A stretch of DNA of 64,000 nt. Source: Capra hircus. Lineage: Eukaryota; Chordata; Mammalia; Artiodactyla; Bovidae. The stretch is from assembly GCF_001704415.2 (NCBI RefSeq), contig NW_017189517.1, positions 3,607,167 through 3,671,166 of the forward strand, read 5' to 3'. The notes beneath the pieces are model-generated. The model was given only the letters and a program-made list of their open reading frames with translations. It made no database searches and was not told where the DNA came from. The position numbers and the translations under genes are program-made. Positions 10,876 through 22,026 of the stretch are shown piece after piece. The stretch's first letter is position 1, and each line of letters starts with the position of its first letter.

Positions 10876-11098
10876 ATGCATGCATGCTAAGTCGCTTCAG
10901 TCATGTCCAACTCTTTGAGACCCTATGGAATGCAGCCCATCAGGCTCCTCTGTCCATGGGATTCTCCAGACAAGATTACTGGAGTGATTTGCCATGCCCT
11001 CCTCCAGGAGATCTTCCTGATCTGGATAAAACCCATGTCTCCTGTGGCTCCTGAACTGGGAGGCGAATTCTTTACCTCTGAGCTACCGGGAAAGCCCA
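10876..11098 (-). mobile_element. Bov-tA SINE
   Basis: Minus-strand tRNA-Glu-like head joined to a Bov-A body. On the + strand it runs from 'gctaagtcgcttcagtcatg' to the head complement 'gagctaccgggaaagccc'. The tRNA-like part is too diverged to be a tRNA gene. It faces the next SINE in opposite orientation. Confidence 0.92.
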
Positions 11099-11130
11099 TA
11101 AATAACATTACCCTTATCTTAGTATCATGC

Positions 11131-11358
11131 AGGGCTTGATACTGGTGTCTCAGATGGTAAAGAATCTGCCTGCAATGTGGGAGATCTGGGTTCAATCCCT
11201 GGGTTGGAAAGATCACCTGGAGAAAGGAATGGCAACCCACTCTATACTCTTGCCTGGGGAATCCCATGGACGGAGGAGCCTGGTAGGTTACAGTCCATGG
11301 GGTTGCATAGAGTTGGACATGACTAGGTGACTTCACTTTCACTTTTCTTTCACTTTTA
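11131..11358 (+). mobile_element. Bov-tA SINE
   Basis: tRNA-like head with 'ggttcaatccctgggttgg' followed by a Bov-A body and a TTTCACTTTT-rich end. With the minus-strand copy 32 bp upstream it makes an inverted SINE pair of about 220 bp per arm. Confidence 0.92.
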
Positions 11359-11798
11359 CAGCTATGTTCAGCCATATGACCAAGTACTGAAAAATAGGAT
11401 GTAGCTGCAAACTCTGGGTTATATCATTGAAGACAACGGGTGTGTCTTTGCCTTCTTATTTTCCTTTTGTTTGACAGATGTTAGTGAGGAGTCCTTTTAG
11501 GGCTATCTCAACCAGACAGAGAAACACAAGACCTCAGGAGAAACAGAAGAGCAAAGGTGTCCAGAGGCTGACACCATGGAACACAATATAGTTATCACAA
11601 CTCAGCATTTCGTGGTGCAAGTCCACTCTACCAGTTTAGACTTTGGCATGCAAGACAAAGTATTTCTCTACTTTCAGCCACAATGTTTGAGTCTCAGTTA
11701 TAGACAATGGCAACTGATAACATATCTTCACTAATAACCAGTGTCATTGGCAGTTTTCTAGTTTAATGATGTTTTAAGGAATAAACAAGTTACTCTAC
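11359..11798. other. Unassigned sequence
   Basis: No gene or repeat recognised. Confidence 0.45.
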
Positions 11799-12827
11799 AC
11801 TCAGTTCAGTTCAGTTCGGTCGTTCAGTCATGTCTGATTCTTTACAACCCCATAAACTGTAGCACCCCAGACCTCCCTGTCCATCACCAACTCCTGGAGT
11901 CCACACAAACCCATGTCGATTGAATCAGTGATGCGATCCAACCATCTCATCCTCTGTCGTCCCCTTCTTCTCCTACCTTCAATCTTTCCCAGCATCAGGT
12001 CTTTTCAAATAAATCAGCTCTCCGCATCAGGTGGCCAAAGTATTGGAGTTTCAGTTTCAACATCAGTCCCTCCAATGAACACCCAGGACTGATCTCCTTT
12101 AGGATGGACTAGTTGGATCTCCTTGCAGTCCAAGGGATTCCCAAGAGTCTTCTCCCACACCACAGTTCTGAAGCATCAATTTTTCTGTGCTCAGCTTTCT
12201 TTATAATACAACTCTCACATCCATACATGCCTACTGGGAAAATCATAGCCTTGACTAGACGAACCTTTATTGACAAAGTAATGTCTCTGCTCTTTAATAT
12301 GCTGTCTATGTTGGTCATAAATTTCCTTCCAAGGAGTAAGTGTCTTTTAATTTCATGGCTGCAATCACTATGTGCAGTGATTTTGGAGCCCCCAAAAATA
12401 AAGTCTGACACTGTTTCCAGTATTTCTCCATCTATTTGCCATGAAGTGAAGGGACCAGATGCCATGATCTTAGTTTTCTGAATGTTGAGCTTTAAGCCAA
12501 CTTTTTCACTCTCCTCTTTCACTTTCAAGAGGCTTTTTAGTTCTTCAATTTCTTCCATAAGGTTGGTGTCATCCGCATATCTGAGGTTACTGATATTTCT
12601 CCCAGCAATTTTGATTCCAGCTTGTGCTTCCTCCGGCCCAGCATTTCTCATGATGTACTCTGCATATAAGTTAAATAAGCAGGGTGACAATGTACAGCCT
12701 TGATGCACTCCTTTTCCTATTAGGAACCAGTCTGTTGTTCCATGTCCAGTTCTAACTGTTGCTTCCTGACCTGCATACAGGTTTCTCAAGAGGCAGGTCA
12801 GGTGGTTTTGTATTCCCATCTCTTTGC
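11799..12827 (-). mobile_element. BovB LINE, 3' ~1.03 kb
   Basis: 5'-truncated BovB with its 3' end at the left (TCAG repeats from 'actcagttcagttcag') and its truncation at 'gtattcccatctctttg'. It carries the last part of the RT and the C-terminal region. It lies back to back with the + copy at 12974-14312, with 146 bp between the two. Confidence 0.96.
12109..12819 (-). pseudogene. BovB reverse transcriptase fragment
   Basis: A 236-codon open stretch of the BovB ORF. It begins in the RT palm (GIQNHLTCLLRNLYAGQEAT), continues through QGCTLSPCLFNLYAEY and the catalytic YADD box (codons at 12568-12579, read on the minus strand as LRYADDT), and reaches the C-terminal DASELWCGRRLLGIPWTARR. There is no endonuclease and no upstream RT motif (FIDYAKAFD), so the enzyme cannot work. 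The ATG is an internal methionine, not a real start. Confidence 0.92.
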
Positions 12828-12973
12828 TACTTGAACAGTATTTTTGTAGGATGCTAAAATAAGCATGATTGCTAGCTTTTTTACATGTTCTTAAATGTCT
12901 TAGCTTTCTTTTGGCAGGATATCAAGTATTGTGTCACTGTTATTGTTATTTTAGTGTTATTGTGCACTCAAAA

Positions 12974-14312
12974 ATTGCCAACATCTGTTGGATCATAGAA
13001 AAAACAGGAGAGTTCCAGAGAAACATCTACTTCTGCTTTATTGACTACACCAAAGCCTTTGACTGTGTGGATCACAACAAACTGTGGAAAATTCTTAAAG
13101 TGATGGAAACACCAGACCACCTGACCTGCCTTGAGAGAAATCCATGTGCAGGTCAAGAAGCAACAGTTAGAACCAGATATGGAAAAATGGACTGGTTCCA
13201 AATTCGGAAAGGAATACATCAAGGCTGTATATTGTCACCTGTTTATTTAATTTATATGCAGAGTACATCATGTGAAATGCCAGGCTGCATGAAGCACAAA
13301 CTGAAACCAAGACTGCCAGGAGAAATATCAATAAACTCAGATATGGAGTTGACACCATCCTTATGGCAGAAGGGCTTCCCTTGTAGCTCAGCTGATAAAG
13401 AATCTGCCTGCAATGTGAGAGACCTGGGTTTGATCTCTGGGTTGGAAGATTCCCTGGAGAAGGGAAAGGCTACCCACTCCAGTATTCTGGCCTGGAGAAT
13501 TACATAGACTCTACAGTCCATGGGGTTCGCAGAGAGTCAGACATGGCTGAGCAACTTTCACTTCACTTCACTTATGGCAGAAAGAGAAGAGGAACTGAAG
13601 AGCTTCTTGATGAAACTGAAAAAGCTGGATTAAAACTCCACATTCAAAAACTAAGATCACTGCATCCGGTCCCATCACTTCATGGCAAGTAGATGGGGAA
13701 ACAATGAAAACATTGACAGACTATTTTCTTGGGCTCCAAAATCACTGAAGATGGTGACTGAAGCCATGAAACTAAAAGAAACTTCTCCTTGGAGAAGAGC
13801 TATGACAAACCTAGAGAGTGAATTAAAAAGCAGAGACATTACTTTGCCAACAAAGGTCTTTCTAGTCAAAGCTATTGTTTTTCCAGTAGTCATGTATGGC
13901 TGTGAGAATTGGACCATAAAGAAAGCTGAGCACCAAAGAATTGATGCTTTTGAACTGTGGTGTTGGAGAAGACTCTTCAGAGTCCCCTGGACTGCAAGGA
14001 GATCCAACCAGTCCATCCTAAAAGAAATCAGTCCTGAATATTCATTGGAAAGATTGTTACTGAAGCTGAAACTTCAGTACTTTGGCCACCTAATGTGAAA
14101 AACTGACTCACTGGAAAAGACCCTGATGTTGGGAAAGATTGAAGGCAAGAATAAAAGGGGCAGACAGAGGATGAGATGATTAGATGGCATCACCAACTCG
14201 ATGGACATGAGTTTGAGCAAGTTCCAGGAATTGTTGATGGACAGGGAAGCCTGGTGAGCTACAGTGCATGGGGTCACAAAGAGTTGGACATGACTGAATG
14301 AAGTAACTGAAC
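12974..14312 (+). mobile_element. BovB LINE, 3' ~1.14 kb plus a SINE insertion
   Basis: 5'-truncated BovB starting at 'attgccaacatctgttgg' in the RT (FIDYTKAFD is visible) and reaching the 3' end. Flanked by the duplication tgcactcaaaa (12963-12973) against tgcactaaaaa (14313-14323), one mismatch. A Bov-tA interrupts it at 13372-13570. Frame-disrupting indels are scattered through it, notably around 13590-13690. Confidence 0.96.
13372..13570 (+). mobile_element. Bov-tA SINE inserted in BovB
   Basis: Complete tRNA-like head ('gggcttcccttgtagctc') and Bov-A body ending in TTCACTTCACTTCA. Exact 12 bp duplication of BovB sequence, cttatggcagaa, at 13360-13371 and 13571-13582. Younger than the BovB that hosts it. 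Confidence 0.96.
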
Positions 14313-14323
14313 TGCACTAAAAA

Positions 14324-15322
14324 GTAATCACAATTGTACAAACAAATGCCTTGCATCAGGCCAATATATCACTTTTTCAACTGGGTAACATCTCTCAGCA
14401 TTTGTAGCCAACCATGCTTGCCTTGCTCTGTCTCCACAGTGACTTGTTTATCTATCTTGAATTGGGTTTGTTTAAAAAAAAAATGAGTTTGATTGTGTCT
14501 GTGAAGTAGAATCATGAGCTGCAACTGGGAAGTCCCCTTCACAGTTTCTACCTTGGGATGGATGTTAATGGGGATGGCATACTGCCCAGAGACTCATAAA
14601 GGAAATGTGTTTTAACTAACATTTTTTAACAGCAAAAATATCAATGTGATTCATTTTGAGCAACAAGTATGAAGGATCTAGGCAGAACACGGTGTAAACA
14701 ATGTTGCCTGTCACCCCAGTGTAGACATGAATAAATAAGAACCCTTCTTTTTTCAGAAGTGTCCCTGCTCAGATAATGAATATCATGTTCTTCCTAGGAA
14801 CTCCCAAGACTTGTAACTGGTGGATGTCAAGTTGGGATGAAATGGGGTTCATTTAGTACTAGAATCTAATGAGCCTGTGAGAGCAGAACATAGAAGAACA
14901 GCCAAGAGCTAAGGATGAGGAGCTCAGACCAGGGAAAGAAACATGACGCTGAAAGTGGAAACAGTCTTGCCATCCACTGAAGCTGCCTGCTGAAACCATG
15001 GTCAAAGAATGTCTGTGGTGAGGTACTAGGAATATGTCTTATCTTGGTGCCTCAGGTTATAGAGCTTATTTCTCAAGTTCAGGGATAGAAAGAAGGATTT
15101 GATTCTTCATTATCTGAAATTTCAGAGAATTACATCCATCTATCATCAAATACTTTTCACTGATATAAATTTTCCCAGAGTCTTCCAGTCATTTAAAACT
15201 ATTACTATCATTATGAACTAGTCAAAGTGTATATGCAGATGGTTTAAAACAAATGGCATATGATAGCCTTAAATGAGAAGTGAAAGTTCTCCCTTGGCTT
15301 TCCCTCTGTGATACAGTTAAAA

Positions 15323-15325
<3 letters not shown>
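14324..15325. other. Unassigned sequence
   Basis: About 1 kb with no gene or repeat that I recognise. Confidence 0.5.

Positions 15326-15363
<38 letters not shown>
15326..15363. repeat. (CA)n microsatellite
   Basis: About 19 uninterrupted AC/CA dinucleotides; a likely length-polymorphic locus. Confidence 0.98.
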
Positions 15364-15366
<3 letters not shown>

Positions 15367-15442
15367 TCATGGTTATTGCTAACATTGTAAACTATAGGAT
15401 GGATTAGAAATCTGTTTATTGGTATAAGAACTTTAAATGGTG

Positions 15443-15527
15443 GTTCAGTTCAGTTCAGTTCAGTCACTCAGTCGTGTCCAACTCTTTGCTACCCCATGTA
15501 CTGCAGAATGCCAGGCCTCCCTGTCTA
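15443..15527 (-). mobile_element. BovB LINE extreme 3' end
   Basis: About 85 bp: four TTCAG repeats, then 'tcactcagtcgtgtccaact' and 'gccaggcctccctgtc', truncated there. No clean duplication seen. An open frame crossing it (15474-15656) is not a gene. Confidence 0.87.
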
Positions 15528-15689
15528 TCACTTACTTTGCTTGAAAATGAGCTATTTAGCTTAATTCTACTAACTTTATTCCTCATGCCTTCCTCACTGA
15601 ATGTTATTAATTATATTATTACATTTAATCATTCTGTAGGATACCTTTATATATAAACACACATTTGAAGTATTCATGGAACAAAAATG

Positions 15690-15960
15690 TATAGTTAATG
15701 AAAGTGAATATCCATGTACCCGTGAGAAAGGGTAAATAGAACAGTGCCAACACCCTAGTCACAATTCCCTACCTCTTCCATGAGAGTTACCATACCCCTG
15801 ACTTTGATGTAGATAATTTCTTTGCTTTTCTTTATGTTTTTACCACTTATAATCTTAAAGACTATAATTTTATTTCACTAATTTTGTATTTTATACAAAC
15901 GGATTCATGCATGATGATTTTATATTTGGGTTCTGACATGGCTTAAAGAAAATTATTTGA
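15690..15960 (-). repeat. Ancient L1 (L1M-type) 3' region
   Basis: Resembles the reverse complement of an old L1 3' end, with 'gaatatccatgtacccgtga', 'agttaccatacccctgac' and 'tttgcttttctttatg' in the expected order. Followed by a T-run at 15961-15975. Confidence 0.45.
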
Positions 15961-16033
15961 TTTTTTTTTTTTTTTGTATAATGAAATAGTTTTGTTATAT
16001 AGAATTATTCATTTGATTCATATGTCTTCCTTT

Positions 16034-16482
16034 CTGGAATCACAGTGCTCAAGGCTGTATATTGTCACCCTGCTTATTTAACTTATATGCAGAGTACATC
16101 ATGAGAAACCCTGGACTGAAAGAAACACAAACTGGAATCAAGATTGCCGGGAGAAATATCAATAACCTCAGATATGCAGATGACACCACCCTTATGGCAG
16201 AAAGTGAAGAGGAACTAAAAAGCCTCTTGATTAAAGTGAAAGAGGAGAGCAAAAGAGTTGGCTTAAAGCTCAACATTCAGAAAACTAAGATCATGGCATC
16301 CGGTCCCATCACTTCATGGGAAATAGATGGAAAAACAGTGGAAACAGTGTCAGACTTTATTTTGGGGGGCTCCAGAATCACTGCAGATGGTGATTGCAGC
16401 CATGAAAGTAAAAGACGCTTACTCCTTGGAAGAAAAATTATGACCAACATAGACAGCATATTCAAAAGCAGAGACATTACTT
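16034..16482 (+). mobile_element. BovB LINE, internal RT fragment
   Basis: Begins at 'tcaaggctgtatattgtcac' (RT motif QGC.LSP) and stops abruptly in 'gcagagacattac'. It lacks the BovB 3' end, and no BovB continues after the L1 that follows. A normal insertion of L1 into BovB would leave the missing part on the far side, so this is a fusion or the remains of a deletion. Confidence 0.95.
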
Positions 16483-16772
16483 ATCTCTCTCTTGCCTCAA
16501 ATAGCCAAAGCAAAGAGAAAGAAGAATGGAACTGGAGGAATCAACTGCCTGACTTCAGGCTCTACTACAAAGCCACAGTCATCAAGACAGTATGGTACTG
16601 GCACAAAGACAGACATATAGATCAATGGAACAAAATAGAAAGCCCAGAGATAAATCCACACACATATGGACACCTTATCTTTGACAAAGGAGGCAAGAAT
16701 ATACAATGGAGTAAAGACAATCTCTTTAACAAGTGGTGCTGGGAAAACTGGTCAACCACTTGTAAAGAATGA
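16062..16772 (+). pseudogene. In-frame BovB RT / L1 ORF2 fusion reading frame
   Basis: A single 236-codon open frame. Residues 1 to about 140 are BovB RT (SPCLFNLYAEYIMRN, then LRYADDTTLMAESEEELKSL, ending NIDSIFKSRDIT). Residues from about 150 on are the L1 ORF2 region after the RT (RNQLPDFRLYYKATVIKT, DQWNKIESPEINPHTYGH, WCWENWSTTCKE). About 10 residues at the seam match neither. It is remarkable that the frame stays open, but nothing shows that it is expressed. Confidence 0.88.
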
Positions 16773-18095
16773 AACTAGATCACTTTCTAACACCGCACAC
16801 AAAAATAAACTCAAAATGGATTAAAGATCTAAATGTAAGATCAGAAACTATAAAACTCCTAGAGGAGAACATAGGCAAAACACTCTCAGACATAAATCAC
16901 AGCAGGATCCTCTATGATCCACCTCCCAGAATTCTGGAAATAAAAGCAAAAATAAACAAATGGGATCTAATTAAAATTAAAAGCTTCTGTACAACAAAGG
17001 AAAATATAAGCAAGGTGAAAAGACAGCCTTCTGAATGGGAGAAAATAATAACAAATGAAACAACTGACAAAACAACTAATCTCAAAAATATACAAGCAAC
17101 TTCTGCAGCTCAATTCCAGAAAAATAAACGACCCAATCAAAAAATGGGCCAAAGAACTAAATAGACATTTCTCCAAAGAAGACATACGGATGGCTAACAA
17201 ACACATGAAAAGATGCTCAACATCACTCATTATTAGAGAAATGCAAATCAAAACCACAATGAGGTACCACTTCACACCAGTCAGAATGGCTGCGATCCAA
17301 AATCTGCAAGCAATAAATGCTGGAGAGGGTGTGGAGAAAAGGGAACCCTCCTACACTGTTGGTGGGAATGCAAACTAGTACAGCCACTATGGAGAACAGT
17401 GTGGAGATTCCTTAAAAAATTGCAAATAGAACTACCTTATGACCCAGCAATCCCACTTCTGGGCATACACACGGAGGAAACCAGAATTGAAAGAGACACA
17501 TGTACCCCAATGTTCATCGCAGCACTGTTTATAATAGCCAGGACATGGAAACAACCTAGATGTCCATCAGCAGATGAATGGATAAGAAAGCTGTGGTACA
17601 TATACACAATGGAGTATTACTCAGCCGTTAAAAAGAATTCATTTGAATCAGTTCTGATGAGATGGATGAAACTGGAGCCAATTATACAGAGTGAAGTAAG
17701 CCAGAAAGAAAAACACCAATACAGTATACTAACACATATATATGGAATTTAGGAAGATGGCAATGACGACCCTGTATGCAAGACAGGAAAAAAGACACAG
17801 ATGTGTATAACGGACTTTTGGACTCAGAGGGAGAGGGAGAGGGTGGGATGATTTGGGAGAATGGGAATTCTAACTTGTATACTGTCATGTAAGAATTGAA
17901 TCGCCAGTCCATGTCTGACTGTAGGGTGCAGCTTGCTTGGGGCAGGTGCATGGGGATGACCCAGAGAGATGTTTGTGGGGAGGGAGGTGGGAGGGGGGTT
18001 CATGTTTGGGAACGGCATGTAAGAATTAAAGATTTTAAAATTTAAAAAAAAATAAAAAAATTAAAATTAAAAAAAAATAAAGAAAAAAAATTATG
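16483..18095 (+). mobile_element. Young L1, 5'-truncated, 3' ~1.6 kb with A-rich tail
   Basis: Holds the ORF2 C-terminal third, split by frameshifts into frames at 16769-17164, 17055-17378 and 17399-17752 (the last ends at the ORF2 stop with HQYSILTHIYGI). The 3' UTR follows from 17753 to about 18030, including the G-rich 'gggagggaggtgggagg' and the 'gtaagaattaaagatttt' terminus, then an A-rich tail. The last 116 ORF2 residues are identical to those of the L1 at 28.4-29.2 kb, which points to recent, closely related sources. Confidence 0.96.
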
Positions 18096-18193
18096 TTTTC
18101 AATAGAATCATTCAATAATTCACATGAGTAAAATTAAACTTGATATGATTTCCCATGGGAAAAAAGAATATGAAGTGAGCTACCATATACTAA

Positions 18194-19935
18194 CTTCCAC
18201 TGTATGATTATAAGGGATTTGATTTAGGTCATATCTGAATGGTCTAGTGGTTTCCCTACTTTCTTTAATTTAAGTCTGAATTTGGCAATAAGCAGTTCAT
18301 GATCTGAGCCACAGTCAACTCCCGGTCTTGTTTTGCTGGCCTGTATAGAGCTTCTCCATCTTTAGCTGCAAAGAATATAATCAGTCCGATTTCAGTGTTG
18401 ACCATATGGTGATGTCCATGTGTAGAGGCTTCCCTTGTGTTGTTGGAAGAGGGTGTTTTCTATGACCAGTGCGTTCTGTTGGCAAAAGTCTATTAGCCTT
18501 TGCCATGCTTCATTCTAAATTCCAAAGCCAAATTTGCCTGTTACCCAGGTGTTTCTTGACTTCCTACTTTGCATTCCAGTCCCCTATAATGAAAAGGACT
18601 TTTTTGGGTGTTAGTTCTCAAAGGTCTTGTAGGTCTTCATAGAACCTTTCAATTTCAGCTTCTTCAGCGTTACTGGTTGGGGCATAGACTTGGATTACTG
18701 TGATATTGAATGGGCTGCCTTGGAAATGAACAGAGATCATTCTGTCATTTTTGAGATTGCATCCAAGTACTACATTTTGGACTCTCTTGTTGACCAAGAT
18801 GGCTACTCCATTTCTTCTAAGGGATTCCTGCCCACAATAGTAGATATAATGGTCAACTGAATTAAATTCACCCATTACAATCCATGTTAGTTTGCTGATT
18901 CCTAGAATGTTGGCATTCACTCTTGCCATCTCCTGTTTGGCCACTTCCCATTTACCTTGATTCATGGACCTAACATTCCAGGTTCCTATGCAATATTGCT
19001 CTTTACAACATTGGACCTTGCTTCTTCTGTTTTTTTGTTTGTTTGTTTGTTTGTTTAGAATTTTTTTCCTTTTTTCTTAAATTTTACTTTATTTTACTTT
19101 ACAATACTGTATTGGTTTTGCCACACATCAACATGAATCCACCACGGGTGTACACGTGTTCCCAATTCTGAACCTCCTTCCCCATACTATCTCTCTGGGT
19201 CATCCCAGTGCACCAGCCCCAAGCATCCTGTATTCTGCATCGAATCTAGACTGGCGATTCATTTCTTATATGATATTATACTTGTTTCAATGCCATTCTC
19301 CCAAATCATCCCACCTTCTCCCTCTCCCACAGAGTCCAAAGACTGTTCTATACATCTCTTTCTATCACCAGTCACATCCACAACAGGGTATTGTTTTTGC
19401 TTTGACTCCATTCTTTCTGGAGTTCTCCACTGATCTCCAGTAGCATATCGGGCATCTACCAACCTGGTGAGTTCCCCTTTCAGTATCCTATCATTCTGCC
19501 TTTTCATACCATTCATGGAGTTCTCAAGGAAAGAATACTGAAGTGGTTTGCCATTCCCTTCTCCAGTGGACCACATTCTGTCAGACCTTTCCACCATGAC
19601 CGCCCGTCTTGGGTGGCGCCAAACGGCATGGCTTAGTTTCAATGAATTAGACAAGGCTATGATCCATGTGATTCGATTGACTAGTTTTCTGTGATTATGG
19701 TTGCAGTGTGTCTGCCCTCTGACGCCCTCTCGCAACACTTACTGTCTTACTTGGGTTTCTCTTACCTTGGACGTGAGGTATCTCTTCACGGCTCCTCCAG
19801 CAAAATGCAGCCATTGCTCCTTACCTTGGACGAGGGGTATGTCCTCACTACTGACCCTCTTGACCTTGAACGTGGAGTAGCTCCTCTCACCCCTCCTCCA
19901 CCCGCACAGCCACCACACCTTGGATGTGGGGTTGC
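18194..19935 (-). mobile_element. BovB 5' half, inverted part of a twin-primed insertion
   Basis: Antisense BovB. From the left it holds the endonuclease region (an antisense frame at 18618-18965 reads MNQGKWEVAKQEMARVNANI), then the ORF N-terminal region (19362-19690) and the 5' UTR with its repeated 'accttggacgtg'-like boxes (19690-19935). It joins head-on with the sense 3' half at 19936. The left end, 'cttccactgtatgattat', corresponds to the element position just before the point where the sense half begins. An L1 3' end interrupts it at 19031-19361. Confidence 0.94.
19031..19361 (-). mobile_element. L1 3' end inserted into BovB
   Basis: Starts with a TTTG-repeat/T-rich tail complement (19031-19080), then 'ttactttacaatactgtatt', 'gtgtacacgtgttcccaat' and the G-rich 3' UTR complement, stopping at 'gttctatacatctct'. 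BovB is continuous on both sides (the left side ends at 'accttgcttct', the right resumes at 'atcaccagtcacatcc'). It carries the older 3' terminus, unlike the youngest L1s here. Confidence 0.95.
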
Positions 19936-21950
19936 TCAGTGGAAGTGAGGAATAGAGTTAAGGAACTAGATCTGATAGATAGAGTGCCTGATGAACTATG
20001 GAATGAGGTTCATGATATTGTACAGGAGACAGGGATCAAGACCATCTCCATGGAAAAGAAATGCAAAAAAAGCAAAATGGCTCTCTGGGGAGGCCTTACA
20101 AATAGCTGTGAAAAGAAGAGAAGCGAAAAGCAAAGGAGAAAAGGAAAGATATAAGCATCTGAATGCAGTGATCCAAAGAATAGCAAGAAGAGATAAGAAA
20201 GCCTCCCTCAGCGATCAATGCACAGACATAGAGGAAAACAACAGAATGGGAAAGACTAGAGATCTCTTCAAGAAAATTAGAGATACCAAGGGAATATTTC
20301 ATGCAAAGATAGGCTCGATAAAGGACAGACATGGTATGGACCTAAAAGAAGCAGAAGATATTAAGAAGATGTGGCAAGAATACACAGAAGAACTGTAGAA
20401 AAAAGATCTTCATGACCAAGATAATCACGATGGTGTGATCACTCACCTAGAGCCAGACATCCTGGAATGTGAAGTCAAATGGGAATTAGAAAGCATCACT
20501 ACGAACAAAGCTAGTGGAGGTGATGACATTCCAGTGGGACTATTTCAAATCCTAAAAGAAGATGCTGTGAAAGTGCTGCACTCAATATGCCAGCAAATTT
20601 GGAAAACTCAGCAGTGGCCACAGGACTGGAAAAGGTCAGTTTTCATTCCAATCCCAAAGAAAAGTAATGCCAAATAATGCTCAAACTACCACAGAATTGC
20701 ACTCATCTCACACACTAGTAAAGGAATGCTCAAAATTCTCCAAGCCAGGCTTCAGCAAGTTCACGTGAACCGTGAAGTTCCAGATGTTTAAGCTGGTTTT
20801 AGAAAAGGCAGAGGAACCAGAGATCAAACTGCCAACATCCGCTGGATCACTGAAAATGCAAGAGAGTTTCAGAAAAACATTTATTTCTGCTTTATTGACT
20901 AAGCCAAAGCCTTTAACTGTGTGAATCACAATAAACCGTGGAAAATTCTGAAAGAGATGGGAATACGAGACCACCTGACCTGCCTCTTGAGAAACCTATA
21001 TGCAGGTCAGAAAATAACAGTTAGAACTGGACATGGAAGAAAAAACTGGTTCCAAGTAGGAAAAAGAGTACGTCAAGGCTGTATATTGTCACCCTGCTTA
21101 TTTAACTTTTATGCAGAGTACATCATGAGAAACGCTGGACTGGAAGAAGCACAAGCTGAAATCAAGATTGCCAGGAGAAATATTAATAACCTCAGATATG
21201 CAGATGACACCATCCTTATGGCAGAAAGTGAAGAGGAACAAAAAAGCTTCTTGATGAAAGTGAAAGAGGAGAGTGAAATAGTTGGCTTAAAGCTCAACAT
21301 TCAGAAAACTAAGATCATGGCATCTGGTCCTATCACTTCATGGGAAATAGATGGGGAAACAGGGGAAACAGTGTCAGACTTTATTTTTGGGGGGCTCCCA
21401 AATCACTGCAGATGGTGACTGCAGCCATGAAATTAAAAGACGCTTACTCCTTGGAAGGAAAATTATGAGCAACCTAGACAGCATATTCAAAAGCAGAGAC
21501 ATTACTTTGCCAACAAAGGTCGGTTTTTCCAGTGGTCATGTATGGATGAGAGTTGGACTGTGAAGAAAGCTGAGTGTGAAAGAATCTATGCTTTTGAACT
21601 GTGGTTTTGGAAAAGATTCTTAAGAGTCCCCTGGACTGCAAAGAGATCCAACCAGTCCATCCTAAATGAGCTCAGCCCTGGGTGTTCTTTGGAAGGAATG
21701 ATGCTAAAGCTGAAACTCCAGTACTTTGGTCACCTCATGCGAAGAGTTGACTCATTGGAAAAGACTCTGACGCTGGGAGGGATTGGGGGCAGGAGAAGAA
21801 GGGGACGACAGAGGATGAGATGGCTGGATGGCATCACCAACTCGATAGACGTGAGTTTGTGTGAATTTCAGGAGTTGGTCATGGACAGGGAGGCCTGGCG
21901 TGCTGAGATTCATGGGGTCGAAAAGTGTCAGACATGACTGAGTGACTGAA
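19936..21950 (+). mobile_element. BovB 3' half, sense part of the twin-primed insertion
   Basis: Begins 'gtggaagtgaggaataga' and runs through the linker, RT and C-terminal region to the TGAAC end. Frames at 19991-20398, 20435-20677, 20921-21418 and 21542-21937 hold pieces of the ORF; RT motifs include NKASGGDDIP, YADDTILM and the C-terminal WFWKRFLRVPWTAKR. Several stops and frameshifts make it inactive. Possible decayed target duplication: ccatatact before 18194 and ccgtatatt after 21950. Confidence 0.95.
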
Positions 21951-22026
21951 CTGAACTGAACCGTATATTCATTTCATCTTGTCCTTAACACCATGCAGTT
22001 GAACAAGGAACATCTCAAATATCTTC

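Noticed and set aside
11131..11358. tRNA genes in the heads of Bov-tA and CHR-2 SINEs
   Set aside because: A- and B-box-like sequence is visible, but the cloverleaf is decayed and the heads are joined to SINE bodies; they are repeats, not tRNA genes.
15443..15465. TTCAG/TGAAC repeats as telomere-like DNA
   Set aside because: They are the normal 3' end of BovB and occur at the end of each complete copy.
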